Positions 45,889 through 59,300 of a stretch of DNA of 64,000 nt are shown here, one piece after another; the stretch's first letter is position 1; each line of letters starts with the position of its first letter. Source of the stretch: Lineus longissimus. Its lineage: Eukaryota > Nemertea > Pilidiophora > Heteronemertea > Lineidae. A program made the position numbers and the translations under genes. The DNA is taken from contig NC_088314.1 in NCBI RefSeq assembly GCF_910592395.1, forward strand, positions 17,767,998-17,831,997, in the 5' to 3' direction. The notes beneath the pieces are model-generated. The model was not told the origin of the DNA, did no database searches, and worked only from the letters and a program-made list of their open reading frames with translations.

Positions 45889-46469
45889 CACCTGAGGAAT
45901 TCCGTCAGTTCAGACTGGTTTGTGCTGTTCTACTTCTGAGTGGCAAAACACTGGTGGACTGTCAGACTTAATTTATCAGGTCTGGAGGCAGACTACGATA
46001 CTTTACATTTCTTTGCATCCTGACGAACTGATTGATGTACATCTATTGTTTTAGTTGGTGTCAATTCTTGTGAATTTGTGCAATCTGTTGATAATTCTAA
46101 TCCTACATATGAAATGAAGTTCTTACATTTGAAGTGAAGTTCCACAATATTTGCCGCATTATGGCAGGTTCTGTGGAATGACGTCATTTTCAACAGAAGC
46201 TGATTCCTCAACTCCTTAACAATTTTGGCCGCTGCACTGCTGGGTATGCTATCTAAAAAAGGAGGCAACTTTGAGACAATATTTCGAGTCTTGAACTGTG
46301 AGGAAACACATTTTCTTTGGAAATTTCTCCAATGGTTATTCATAGACAAAAAACTAATCAATATGCCTTTCTACCTTGGGAACTGGTGTAGACTGTGGAC
46401 CCGACTTCTCTTGTGTGCATTGCAAAAATCCGCACGCATCCAATGGTCTCTTAACAAAGTTCCTGCGCT

Positions 46470-47040
46470 GCAAATGTGGTTGTTGATGACAGCCTCCCCT
46501 GCGAATGTGGTAGCTGATGGGGGCCTCACCCATAAATGTGGTTGCTGATGACAGCCTCCCCTGCAAGTGTGGTTGGTGATGACAGCCTCCCCTGCAAGTG
46601 TGGTTGCTGACGACAGCCTCCCCTGCAAGTGTGGTTGGTGATAACAGCCTCCCCTGCAAGTGTGGTTGGTGATAACAGCCTCCCCTGCAAGTGTGGTTGG
46701 TGATAACAGCCTCCCCTGCAAGTGTGGTTGGTGATGACAGCCTCCCCTGCAAGTGTGGTTGGTGATAACAGCCTCCCCTGCAAGTGTGGTTGGTGATAAC
46801 AGCCTCCCCTGCAAGTGTGGTTGCTGATGACAGCCTCCCCTGCAAGTGTGGTTGCTGATAACAGCCTCCCCTGCAAGTGTGGTTGCTGATGACAGCCTCC
46901 CCTGCAAGTGTGGTTGCTGATGACAGTCTTGCCTGCAAATGTGGTTGGTGATGACAGCCTCGCCCGCAAATGTCATTGCTGAGGGCAGCCTCGCCCGCAA
47001 ATGTGGTTGTTAATGACAGCTTCGTCTGCGAATAAGTTGC
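46470..47040. repeat. 31-bp minisatellite, about 18 units
   Basis: The unit gtgtggttggtgataacagc plus ctcccctgcaa repeats at 31-bp spacing (cctcccctgc at 46,555, 46,586, 46,617 and so on), with degenerate units at both ends. On the minus strand all three frames are open through most of the array. The same 31-residue cycle (CRGGCYHQPHLQ, GRLSSATTLA, GEAVITNHT) appears in each. Confidence 0.9.
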
Positions 47041-48054
47041 TGTTGACTGTCTCGCAATGATTGATTCTTCCTGAACTTCAGGCCAACACTCGGCAATAAC
47101 AACCAAGCTTGCGTAACGCGTGCGAGGGGAGGGGGATACAACTGACTCTGGTTTTTTCAAGGATTTGATTGACTCTGTTCAGTTGGCACCATTTTGCACT
47201 GTCTTTGGAAATTTCCGATGACCCCGTGTGCACTGTGCACAAAATTGTCACAGTGTGCAAAACATATTAACTTAATGCAGTACGAAGGTTTGTGACGGGA
47301 ACAGAGCAGTTGCTGAAAGTGTGTGATCATGATTGTTATGGGTAAAAATGGTGTCACACTGGCTTGATTGGGTAGAAGGGCATATGGATTCTTGGCCTTT
47401 AGTCATATTCCCAGTTTGTTTCACAATTTTGGTCACAGTATAACTCCAATCCTCCCTATATTTCTACACCAGATTTACCTGTGTATGGCATTGTTCTGTA
47501 TAAATACTGTAAATATGAGCTATTGTTCTTGTAGATGTTCTTCAATTTCAAACTATTACAAATAAATGCACATTTGTATAAAAATATTCTCAGCTTATTT
47601 TATAGAATTTTTTAGGTTTTGTATAAAAATATTCTCAGCTTGGTTTAACAGTTAAGTTCGTCAGATTTGTCTGTTTAAATAAGGACAAAAGACTTCGCTT
47701 CGCATTGGCGCCTTGGCTACCATGAACTACTACACTTCCAGCAGTATTGCCTCTATAGTGTCCACATAGTGACGTACATTGCCTGGAAGTTGAGCAATGT
47801 CAATACATTGAGGGTCAAGATGCCAAAAAAGAATCTCGGCTAAACGTTACAACCAAAGGACATGGTTGTGAAACGCAAGTGATTTCCTGGTGGTCCCACG
47901 TTTATCTGATGTCATATCAAATGATCTAACGATCAAAGGACATGGCAATGGAACTGAAGTGACTTTCCCAAGGTCACAAGCCATGTGGCTGTGTTGAAAT
48001 ACCAAGCATAAGATGTTCTTTTGCAGAATCTTCCTATATGACATGCAACAGACG

Positions 48055-48978
48055 GAATCATTAGGGAAAGTTCGCTGTAGACTCGATCCCTGGGCAGTCC
48101 ATTGTGTCATCCTAATTTGGTCTCCTGATGGTGAGGAATGAGGTCGGTCCACTATGTTCAGAGTAGTCCGGTGATATTTTAACTTGTTGAATGTTTGTGG
48201 ATGGTGGATGTGACATTGTCCCCATTGTGCTAGGTGGATGTGACATTGTCTCCGTTGACCTACAACTGTCATGACTTGACATTACCTGGCTACCGTGGTT
48301 GGTTGACTAGAGGGTGACTCTGAGGTTCGTTGAAATAGGGCCTTATGTTTAGCAATGTCTTTAGGCCAAACTGCTACAGCATCTGACAGGATTGTAGCCA
48401 AGACTAATAGCAGGCCGGGTGGTAGGCTCTGATGAGGCCTGGGCTCAATAGTGAAAAGAATGTCCAGATGCACATTAGACCAGCCTGGCCCGTCGCTCTA
48501 TGTCAGCTCATTCGGTCGGCCTCTGCAGACTAGATTCACATGTCCAACATTGCTGAGTAACCAGCTTTGGACTTATCAGGGGAAAGTATATTTGACCTGT
48601 TCGCTATAGAGTCCCTGGGCAGTCCATTGCGTCATCGTTATTGGGTCTCAGTGAGGAATGAGGTCAGTCCACTGTGTCTGGAGTGTAGTCCGCTGATATT
48701 TTAACTTGTTTCATGTTTGAGGATGGTGGATGTGACATTGTCCCCATTGTGCTAGGTGGATGTGACATTGTCTCCGTTGACCTACAACTGTCATGACCTG
48801 TCGTTACCTGGCTACCGTGTTTGGTTGACTAGATGGTGACTCTGAGGTTCGTTGAAATAGGGCCTTATGTTTGGCAATGTCTTTAGGCCAAACTGCTTTA
48901 GCATCTAGCAGGATTGTATCCAAGATTAATAGCAGGCCGGGTAGTAGGCTCTGATGAGGCCTGGGCTCGATAATGAAA
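48055..48978. repeat. Direct duplication of about 400 bp (copies near 48,070-48,455 and 48,600-48,978)
   Basis: Both copies share ccctgggcagtccattg, gatggtggatgtgacattgt and ccaaactgct blocks in the same order, at an offset of about 523 bp. They differ at many single positions, so the duplication is old. A third, partial relative is at 20,080-20,170. Confidence 0.75.
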
Positions 48979-49597
48979 AGATTGCGTGATAGTTTGCCAA
49001 ATTCTAACACCGCTATTAAGTCCGCTGAAGTCAAAATATGTATCACAGGGATTTGAAGCACAGTATTAACTTAATTGGCTAAATAAGATTAATTAATCCT
49101 TTATCCTTGTCTGTGATACTGGGAGTATTTTGATAATATGATTAATCAGATTATATATATTTTTCATTCTCTATTTATCCAATAATGTAGCCTCAAATCC
49201 GTGTGAAATGTCCAGCCCATCAAAATGAAACTTTGTTCATTTCAATTTCATCACCAGCCACCTGATGATAAATTTATTTGGAACGGCGGTATCTCTAACC
49301 TCTTTGATGTCCTTTGATCTTTGTCCACCGACCGCTGTCGCCATCTCTTGTTAGACCAATTAATCAATTAGGCAAGTGGTTGCAGGGGGAGGCTAATGGA
49401 AGAGCCGACATCGTTGAAGAGCTGTATTAAAGAGCCAATACACAAATGTACAGGACAGAGCTCGGAATATGACCGGATTTAATTCAATTTTTCTCGAATT
49501 TGACCAAAAGAAAACACAAAAAAATATACGGTAGCAGGCATGATATTATGAAGTAACGAACAATGTGATTTTGAGGTGATCGAAAGTTGAGTTTGTG

Positions 49598-49603
49598 TAT
49601 AAA
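49598..49603 (+). promoter_or_regulatory. Possible TATA box of CELSR
   Basis: TATAAA lies 127 bp upstream of the CELSR start codon. An in-frame TAG at 49,695 shows that the coding frame does not extend upstream. Whether transcription starts here is inference. Confidence 0.25.
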
Positions 49604-49724
49604 TCGGGATTTATTGTGCTCTGATTTTTTCTGAGGATTGGAGATTTACACAGCAAGTACAGTAATAATGTACACTACACTACTGTGTGTAAAATAGCTG
49701 ATCTGTAGAAAAGGACTGGAAAGC

Positions 49725-52700
49725 ATGGGGGATTACCACTCACAGATGTGGAGGATAGTTTCAGTCATATTATTTCTATGCCATCGTCTTTCATGTGCTT
49801 TTGATGTGAATCTAAATGTGGACGCGGGTGCTAGTATCGGTGTGACCATTTTCAACGCCAGCCTTGGGCCGGGCTGGTCGTATAAGTTACTACCAGTAAA
49901 GGGAAACACTGTTGCGAACCGTCATGTGACGTCATTCCTGTCCGTGGATCGCCACGGTCGCATCATAGTCAAATCGCTCCCAAGGTGCATAAATCGTCTC
50001 GGTCAGCAACAAAATCCATACACCGTTTACGTGATTAGCGAAACAATAAAACCAAGTACGAATTATTCTATGATTCCTGTCAACGTCCATTTGCACGGAC
50101 GAAACTGTTTTACAAAATTCCGTCGGAAGTCTCAGAGATTACTGTACAGTTCGCCTGTCCTGGGCTATCGTCTTAATTGGCAGCAAGGTGTTTGTTTATC
50201 TCCTTACACTCATATTGTGAATATATTGAATAATCTCCCTCTGTCAATAAAAAAATGCGTTGTGGGTTATCGGACAGATACTGAAAATGTTCGTGTCCGT
50301 TCTGATGGATCTTTACAGACTCGTGGCGAAGTCTGCATTGTGACTGACACCTGGATTATAGGGATTAAATTATCAGTAATTTGTGGTACGAACGATTCTG
50401 AACTTCCGTTAAAGGTCGTACTGCTGAGTAAGAATGGACTTGAGCGCGACTTCAAAGTCCATCACTCCATAAAACATCTTCATCGGATGAAACGGGACAC
50501 TAACGATTTTACTCCCATTTTTCCGGAACCTTACTATGTCCGCAATGTCACAGAAGAAAAACCTGCTGGATTATTTGTCGATACGATCAATGCGACTGAT
50601 GACGACTCGGGAGCTGCTGGGCAGATCACCTACTCCCTGACCGCGACGAGAGACGGCCGCAGCCAGGGCATGTTCAAAATCGACCCAAACTCTGGTCGAA
50701 TCACAACCACACAGAAGCTCGATCGTGAGGAGATTGGTGAACATTATTTCACCATCTATGCCAAGGATGGGGGAACAAGTTTCAAAAACACCGGCCAGGC
50801 ATCGTTAACAATCAGAGTAGATGACGTCAATGATCATACGCCAAGTTTTGAAATTCCTCGATACTTTCACGAGGAGGCAGAGACAGCAAGTATTGGTTCA
50901 ACTGTATTGACTGTCCGCGCCACTGACCAGGATTCCGGTGAAAATGCCAAGATCAAATACTCCATCATGAATCCGGAACCACCGAATGATGTCTTCAGTC
51001 TTGATGAGTCGTTAGGCACAATCACAACTGCGAAGAAATTAGATCGTGAGACCACCGAACAGTACACCTTGATTGTGAAAGCGCAGGACCAAAGTCTGAA
51101 CATCCAGGATCGGCGCGAGGCAACAGCGACTGTCGTCATAACCATCAAAGACATGAATGACAACTACCCACAGTTCGAGAAGAATTCGTACACTGTCAGA
51201 GTGAGAGAGGACATTGATTGGAAGTCGCAGCCTGTAATCGGCACTATCATGGCTCATGATGCAGATCTGGGCCCGAATGGGTTAATACGATATAGTATCA
51301 CTGGAGGAAACACGAGGGACACTTTCAAAATCAATGAAGTAAATGGCCAGTTGTCTGTTGTGAAGCAGTTAAATTATGAAGACACGTACGGGAATAGTTA
51401 CAACCTGAAAGTGCGCGCTCAGGACAGTGGCTCCCCTTCGAAGGCAAACAGCACGACAGTTCTGGTTGTGGTGGAAGATGTAAATGATAACAGTCCCCGC
51501 TTCATTACTATGAACTTTCAGGAGAGGATACTGGAAAACGTCGACCCTGGCTATGAAATTGTTCGAGTGCAGGCCTTCGATCAAGACTCGGGCGCCAATT
51601 CTGAAATATCTTACTCCATTATAAATGCACCAGCGAATATGCCAATCGTCATTGACAGCAAAACCGGCCGGATTACGACAAGTGGTCCGTTAGATCGGGA
51701 AAAAACAGATCGGTACTCGTTCAGTGTCCAAGCCCGAGATCATGGGACACCTCCGAGGTCAGACAACGCTACGGTCAAAATAACGATCACAGATGTTAAC
51801 GACAATGCCCCCGTTTTTAAACCGAATTTTTATGAAAAGGCAATTTCAGAAGAAGTGGCACCTGGTGAGCTGGTTGAGACAGTTACAGCAACTGATGCAG
51901 ATACCGACCTTCATGCAAGAGTTACCTACAGTATCTCCGGTGGAAACACACGTCAGGCGTTCAACATACACGGCCAGAGTGGTCTGGGCTTGATCTCGGT
52001 CGCAAGGAATCTAGACTACAAGGAGCAGAATCGTTACGTTTTGACCGTGACTGCTACAGATCCGGGCGGCCTCAGCACATCCTGTACGGTCATTGTTAAC
52101 ATCACAGACGCCAATACGTACCGCCCTGTTTTCAAAAACACGCCATATGTAGCGAAAGTGAATGAGGATGTCAAAGTTGGTGTCAGTGTGTTTCAGGTGT
52201 CCGCAACTGATGATGATGTTGGGGAGAATGCGCGCATCTCCTACACCATGGACGCCTCTGATGTCTTCCGTCTCGATCCTTCGACCGGTATACTCTACAC
52301 TAAGAAGCCACTCGACCGGGAGTCCACGCCCGGTTATACCATCAGTGTCACTGCGACCGATCATGGCCATCCCATCAAGTCTGACACCACTGATCTAGAA
52401 ATTCAAATCATTGACGTGAATGATAATTTTCCCGAGTTCAAGCAAACCGTCTACAATGGGACAATAAATGAGAACGCTGTGGTTGGTACTAGTGTGATAA
52501 CGGTCACAGCGACTGATAAGGATCAGGGCTCTAATGGCGCTATTCGGTATACCTTCGACGGTGGCAACAGTGGGAATGGTGACTTCAGTATTGATGCAAC
52601 CCTCGGGATAATTCGCACCGCCAAAGCTCTAGATCGAGAACTAGTAGCCAACTATGAGTTGAAGGCATTTGCGGTGGACCGCGGCGCAAGTAAAAAATCC

Positions 52701-53304
52701 ACGGCGGTGAAAATTAATATTCAGGTTAGCGATGTAAATGATAACAGACCTAAGTTCGACTCCCTTGTAATCAATCTCGATATCAATGAAAATGAACCAA
52801 TCGGGTCGACGGTTGGGAAAATCGTGGCACGTGATCCGGATGAGGGGCAAAATGCGCATGTGGAATATAGCATCGTGGGTGGCGTGGATCGAAGGCTGTT
52901 TGAGTTGGGACCATCAAAAGATGGCGCTGCGGTTATATTGTCAAAGACCGAGTTGGATTACGAACGTGGTAAAAGAGATTACGAGATCAAACTTCGGGCC
53001 ACTTCTGCGCCGTTATTTTCGGATGTACTTGTTGTTATTCACGTGAAGGATATCAACGACAATCCCCCTGAACTTCAAAACTTCAAAATCATATTCAATA
53101 ATTTCATAAATCATTTCCCGACGGGTTATATTGGTCGAGTTCCGGCGCATGATCCGGATGTTTCGGATAAGCTGTCGTATCGGTTCTTGTCGGGAAATGA
53201 AGGGAACGTTCTCCACCTCAACACAACGACTGGCATGATTCGTCTCGACTCGAGACTCAACTCGGATGTCCCCAAAAATGGAACACTGAAAGTCAGCGTC
53301 TCAG
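49725..53304 (+). CDS. CELSR: CELSR coding exon 1
   Basis: 3,580 nt, 1,193 codons plus one base, covering the signal peptide, cadherin repeats 1-8 and most of repeat 9. The donor after GTCTCAG is gtaatt. Reading through the donor gives 41 unrelated residues to a TAA at 53,429, so splicing here is the better model. Vertebrate CELSR genes likewise put the cadherin region in one very large first exon (from memory). Confidence 0.94.
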
Positions 53305-56300
53305 GTAATTATCAAATGTTATTCTCAGTGTTTGAAAACTGTGTAAATGCCTTCTTGGAACCTAGAAGGTTTGAAAACAACAAGGAATTTATCAGCTCTG
53401 ATCTTTATTGCCATTGTGCTTTACTGTAAAAAGTACATTTGTTGTGGTTGATTGCACCTAGTATGTGCGTGAGTGTTTTGTTTTTTCACTTGCATTTCAG
53501 ATCGGAATCCCAAAAGTCGTCATATATATATCAGCGAAATGACGTTCATGTACGAATGTATGTTTATATCATTCATGATCATGCGTGTTTGGCCAGCAGG
53601 TCCTTATTTTTCTCAGTTTCAGCAAACGTTTTTCACAACAGGTCTTTGGTAGTTTGCTACATTACTGCAATAAACTAAGGACACTATTAACAGGAAGTAG
53701 CAACTAAAGCATATCGCTAATTTTGTTCATTCTAACATTGCGTATCCTCATACATTTATTTGTACAACAGGTTATCGTGATCTCAGACAGAATTCTGCAT
53801 TGTAGGATAAAGGCAGACGTGACCTCCAAGTCTAATTCATGTAATTGTCTGATTTTCGTGATATCAATTTGGTTGCCCTCCCCCCCCATACATACTTTTA
53901 AAGTCGTTGATTTATTGGTATGTGTTGTGTTGGGTTTATGCTTTTCATTCTGCTGGCAGTCTTCTCATCTGAATAAGAATAGGAGGGTCTACCCCATGGT
54001 TGTCTGGGCTATTCTTATGACCCCATTTAAAGCACCTATTGTCGAAAGTTCTATTGGCGATGTAAAGTGCTTGCACAAGTGTCTCCTGTGTGTGAGTGGG
54101 TTAAACATGCTGTATAATGCATGTATATGTAGTTGTTCCGGATATTGGTACGATTTGAAAATATGATCCTCGAAAGTGATGTTCTAATGGGTAACCACTC
54201 TCTTCACAGTTTTGGGCCAATAATGGTCCCAGCTGGTCCAGCACTTCTCCAAATTCAATACCGGAGTCCACTTCCACTTTTGGAAATTGACTCTCAAATT
54301 ACATGCATATGACCAAATGATATTGCACGGTATTATGGACCTCAGTAAACCAGTGAACACAGCTGGCTACCATAAGTACATACAGTGTAACCTCTCTTAG
54401 CGGACACCTCTCTATTAAGGACACTAGTTTTAGTCCAAATTGGTTGTTTCCATTCAGTTTGACCTCTCTAATCAGGACACCTCTCTATAAAGGACAGCAC
54501 TTCTCAGTCCCAAGGGTGTCCTTAATAGAGAGGTTCTACTTTATATACCAGGACCCAGGTTCGCCTTGGTAGTGGATGAACCAATATGGCTTTCTAGGAA
54601 ATACAGTGTCCATCCACATTGTTGTACTAGAGAATTCCTGGCCCTTTACAGTCTTTTGAACGAGATGTAAAATTAAAAATGCTCATCCCGCCTTAGAGGA
54701 CGACTGCTTCGTGGAGTATCACCTCCAAGTGGAGAGTGAACACTGAAGAAGAATTGAGAAGCATGCCCGTGTTCTTTTCTAATGATAAAATTCTTTACTG
54801 TTCCTGTCACAAACTCCCGGGATTGATTAAACTCTGCGTCACCATGGCAACTCCCACTGCAAACAATTTATGGCTTTTCTCTTGTCATTTGTGTTTTGTA
54901 GCATTGTTGGCCTGAAAATGAAATGTACTCAACACCAAATTGTATTTGTTGCTGAAATGTACAATGGAGAATATCAGTTTCTCAAGCGAATATATTATGC
55001 ATGGAATAATGTTAGTTGATAGTCATACTATTTTTTACAAAAGCAGTAATTTGCAGTTTCTTGGAATGAAACTTAAGAGTTCTTTGAATTACAACAAATC
55101 TGCATACGAGATTTATGTTGCACACCACATAACAATGTTTTAGTTGTATGAGTGTGACCCCCCCTCGCTTACTGCAAACATGGATTATCAAGACTATAAT
55201 TTCATCAAAAGTTTTTTTTAACTGAAGCAGGGTTTCTGCCAGGATAAAATTTGAGGGGAGCACAAAAAATTGTTTTTTTAAAATTAGTTTTTTCTTAAAA
55301 AGGGTATATGACCCCTCCTGAGACGTTTTTTTGCCCTAAAACCGCTACAATTGGCTCCCAAATGCTCTTATTTTACATATCAAATCATGAAAATTACTCA
55401 TTTGACAGTAAAACAAACTTTAGGGCTCAAAATTAAGGGGGGGGATATCCCCCCTTGAAATATTTTAGGGGGGTGAATCCCCCCACCCCCCTCTGGCGGA
55501 AACCCTGTGAACTATATTTTTTGACGCCACTCAAACATGTATTTGTTGTCATATTTTGCAATTCATTTTGTCAGACTCATTCATGATGAAATCTTTGGGC
55601 TCTAGGAAAATTCGTCCCCAGAAAATTCGTCCCCGGAAAACTCGTCCCCGGAAAATTCGTCCCCTAGGAAAATTCGTCCCCGGAAAATTCGTCCCCGAGG
55701 AAAATTCGTCCCCGGATAATTCGTCCCCGAGGATAATTCGTCCCTGGAGAATTCGTCCCCGAGGATAATTCGTCCCTGGAAAATTCGTCCCCGAGGAAAA
55801 TTTCGTCCCCGGAAAATATGTCCCCTAGGATAATTCGTCCCTGGGAAATTTGTCCTCGAAGATAATTCGTCCCCGGAAAATCAAACAACAATTGAAAGTT
55901 TCTGACATTACTTTCTAGTAATAACTACTACTTACTACTTTCGACTTTTCTCATTCATTATATCTCTCTTTACTACCCTACTAGCTAGTTACCTACTCCA
56001 CTCTTTTCATAGTAGGTAGAGGTAGGCAGGGGAAATAATTTTTTTTTTTCAAATAAGTATTTTTACTGGTCAAAATGAAAGAAAAGCTCAAAATTCTTCA
56101 ATAAAATATTTCGCCTGCCTACTTCTACCTACTATAAAAATAGTGGGGGAGGTAACTAGCTGTATGGTAGTAAAGAGAGGTGTTACACTGAATGAGAAAA
56201 ATCGAAAGTAGTAGTTATTACTACAGTCCATTCGACAAGACTTAGAAAGTAAAGTCAGAAACTTTCAACTTTGTAAAATATTCTATATATATTCTATATA

Positions 56301-59300
56301 TTTCCTGTAACCCCCAACTTTCAACTTTGTAAAATATTCTGGGGACGAATTATCCTCGGGGACGAACTTTCCAGGGACGAATTATCCTCGGGGACAAATT
56401 TTCCGGGGACGAATTTTCCTTGGGGACGAATTATCCGGGGACGAATTTGCGGGGACGAATTTTCCGGGGACGAATTATCCGGGGACGAATTTTCCTGTAA
56501 CCAAATCTTTGTTATCATTTTACACTGTAGATAATATCATGTCTATACATACTTGCTAATATTATACCAACAATGTGCTAAAGTAAAGTATGGCATATAA
56601 ATATTTAGTGAACAGTCAACAAATATTGTAATAATTATAACCAAGCTGGTAATCAAATAACAATATTGTAGGAGCCAATTATTGGCATGCAAACACCAGC
56701 CTTACCACTTCTGGAAATATTTATTGTGGGAATTAGAAGATATGTAGATACAGTCCCAATCACAATTGACATCCTTCCTGCTACGCGTCAGTCATGCACA
56801 ATTTACAGGCAAGTTTGCACGTTGAATGAAAACACACGATCACAATGGTTGCATCTCAATTCTGATTGTTTGGGTGGTGTGGAGGGATAAGGCAGTCTAT
56901 TAAAAACCCTAATTTGTTTTACCTCGGGGCTTTCTTCCTACTGTTGCTAATGTTTACTTTACATCATTTTAGAACGCAATGCAAATAGACGGAATCCTGA
57001 TATTTTTTTGCCACGGCTTTACTTGCCACTAGGGTTATCCTAAAATAGTTTGTTTTGTGGATTGGGTTGCGTTGGATGTGTGTGGCACCAACAATGTCTA
57101 CCCGGCCTCAATGTCCCCTCAACCTCGAGGCTCAAGCCATCGACGTGAGTGGAATCGCTCCCCTTATCCCTATTTTACAAAATTGATGCAAAATATGCAG
57201 CCACCAATTGATGATAAGGTCAATAGTCGTGTCTTTTTCGCTGCATGTTTCATAAAATTGTATCATCGCAGGCAGCCAGGGTTTGCAGCTGTGGAACTAT
57301 AAATCATCTGTTTGCATGATACTTTTCCGGCTGACATGGTTGACCTCTTCCTTGGTACCAAAGTTGACGTCCTTGCTAAATCCCTGATTGTGACCATGCC
57401 AGATGGTGCAAGTCCAACGTGAATGGGTTGATAACCTCAGGTGGCTTTGTTTTGAGGGGATTTAATTATGGTATATACAAGACCAACAAAGATGTGATTT
57501 GTAATTGCAATGACTCATTGCCGTCAAAATATTGGTGACATTTCTGAGGACCTTTCTTTAAATGTTGTCCTCTGGAGGGCCGGGAGCTAATACAGACCCT
57601 TACCAAATCCCTATTGTTTCGGTGTACTCAGCTCTTGTCTTTGCCAAGGGTCTTTATTCTGGCGCTGCTGATGGTTCCCAGGGCAGTTGGGAAGCTCAAA
57701 TTATTGAAAAACTACCGGTATTGCCAGAATCATAACAGGATAAGGAAACTTTGAATTGTGACTGATGCTTGAACAGTCACTTCAGCGCCAAGACCTCCAG
57801 GAACAAGTGACAGCTGACAACAGCAGCTCAAATATTTGACACTTGAATATGGAATTTGACCAATGCCAACAAATCTAAAAAGGTGAAACATCCATTGCTT
57901 CCCTTTGTTTTCATTGCATCAAACTGTGTTATGCAACATGGAACAGTCAGTTCACTTGAAGGGTTTTGGTGGCTGGTTATGCCTAGAAGCAAGTCGAATA
58001 GAACTAGGGATGTTGAGAAGACAATTTATTGATAAAATGCCAGGGAGAAAGCTTCAAAACAGGGTGTGTTTATTTACCATTATTATTTGGATTAGGGCTG
58101 CAGGGCAGTCTGAACATCGAGAGGTATTCCCTCTGCAAGCCTCCACACACTTGATGACCATTGTCTGAAACCTGATCAGTGACATTGTCTGAAAGCTGAT
58201 CATGATATCAAGATTGACAGTCAAGATGGCTTCACCTGGATGAAGCAGGAAACAGAGTTTACTATTTCAACAAATCCTTTTCGAATAGTGTAACTTTTCA
58301 ACAAGGGAGTTAGAATGTCACAGTAATGGGTCAAGCTGCAGGGCTTTCAAAAACAACTTTTGTTAGGGTTTCAGATGAAAACTGTAAAGAAGTGAGAAAT
58401 TAGAGGTGTAAATTCTATCTTCTGTGTTTAAAATTGGGTTCTTTCAACCAGAATGGCATGTTCATTTTGACCAAATGACAAAATGTAATGTTGCACCAGC
58501 ATCTCAGTTGGAATATTTGGAATCAATCGAAGCCAATTCAAGCAGGGTCGGAATGACTTCATCGTGATTTTAGTTCTTCACATGTGTGGAGAATGGGTAA
58601 GGCCCATATTCTGCCAGTCCCAGCATCATACTTTGACAGTTGATGTAAGGAATTGATACAAAATTGTTGGTTGATTGATATCCTCATTTTGTGGTGGGGC
58701 ATTTTGACAAGCGCAACTCTGCATGTGTCGAAGACCTGGCTTTGAGTCCAAACATCAAGAGCCTATGGTTGGCATGCTTGGTGAGGTCGTTGTGGGTGTT
58801 CTATACTTTTTGACTGGTTGAGAAGGTTCACAAGGGTTAGTCTCTAATCTGTATGGCTTATGCCTCTTTGATCTGCTTAGATTAGGAGGGCCAAAGGAAA
58901 GGCCTAGAAAGTTTGCACAATATTTTACCTTGATCGTAAACCGAGTAATTATTGATCGCAGAGATTATGACGTCGGCCTACAAATATGTCAGTCGGTGTT
59001 TCACGAATCAGTTGCTGACCAAAAACTTATTTTTATGAATTATTCTGTGGTCGAAGATTTCTGTGGGAATTATAAAAGTCGGTCAGGGGGCTGGTAATGT
59101 TCAGTCATTTAGTGCTTCTGTCAGGATTTGAAAAGGTTTTCTCCCTTAGGTCGGGCAATGCGGAGGGATTTGATAGGCCTGTGGTCGTAGGCTTCTATAA
59201 CCTGTACTACTTGTTTTAGGTCATTTGGAGTGTTTCAAATTTATCCCAGTTCAAGCCACCGGAAATGGATGATGCAAATACAAATTGCCAGAATCCTTTT

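Larger units (their letters stand above)
47041..49724. other. Intergenic region before CELSR
   Basis: Apart from the 48-kb duplication, no gene was recognised. A short direct repeat gtataaaaatattctcagct occurs twice near 47,575 and 47,623. AATAAA is at 47,561. The last 250 bp should hold the CELSR promoter or 5' UTR. Confidence 0.4.

Noticed and set aside
53305-53429. CELSR protein ending at 53,429
   Set aside because: The 41 residues after the donor are unrelated to CELSR, while exon 62,280-62,632 continues the protein in phase with strong family similarity.
55556-55891. Open frames of KIRPRKIRP and GDEFS repeats
   Set aside because: They come from the subrepeat arms of the foldback element and have no independent coding evidence.
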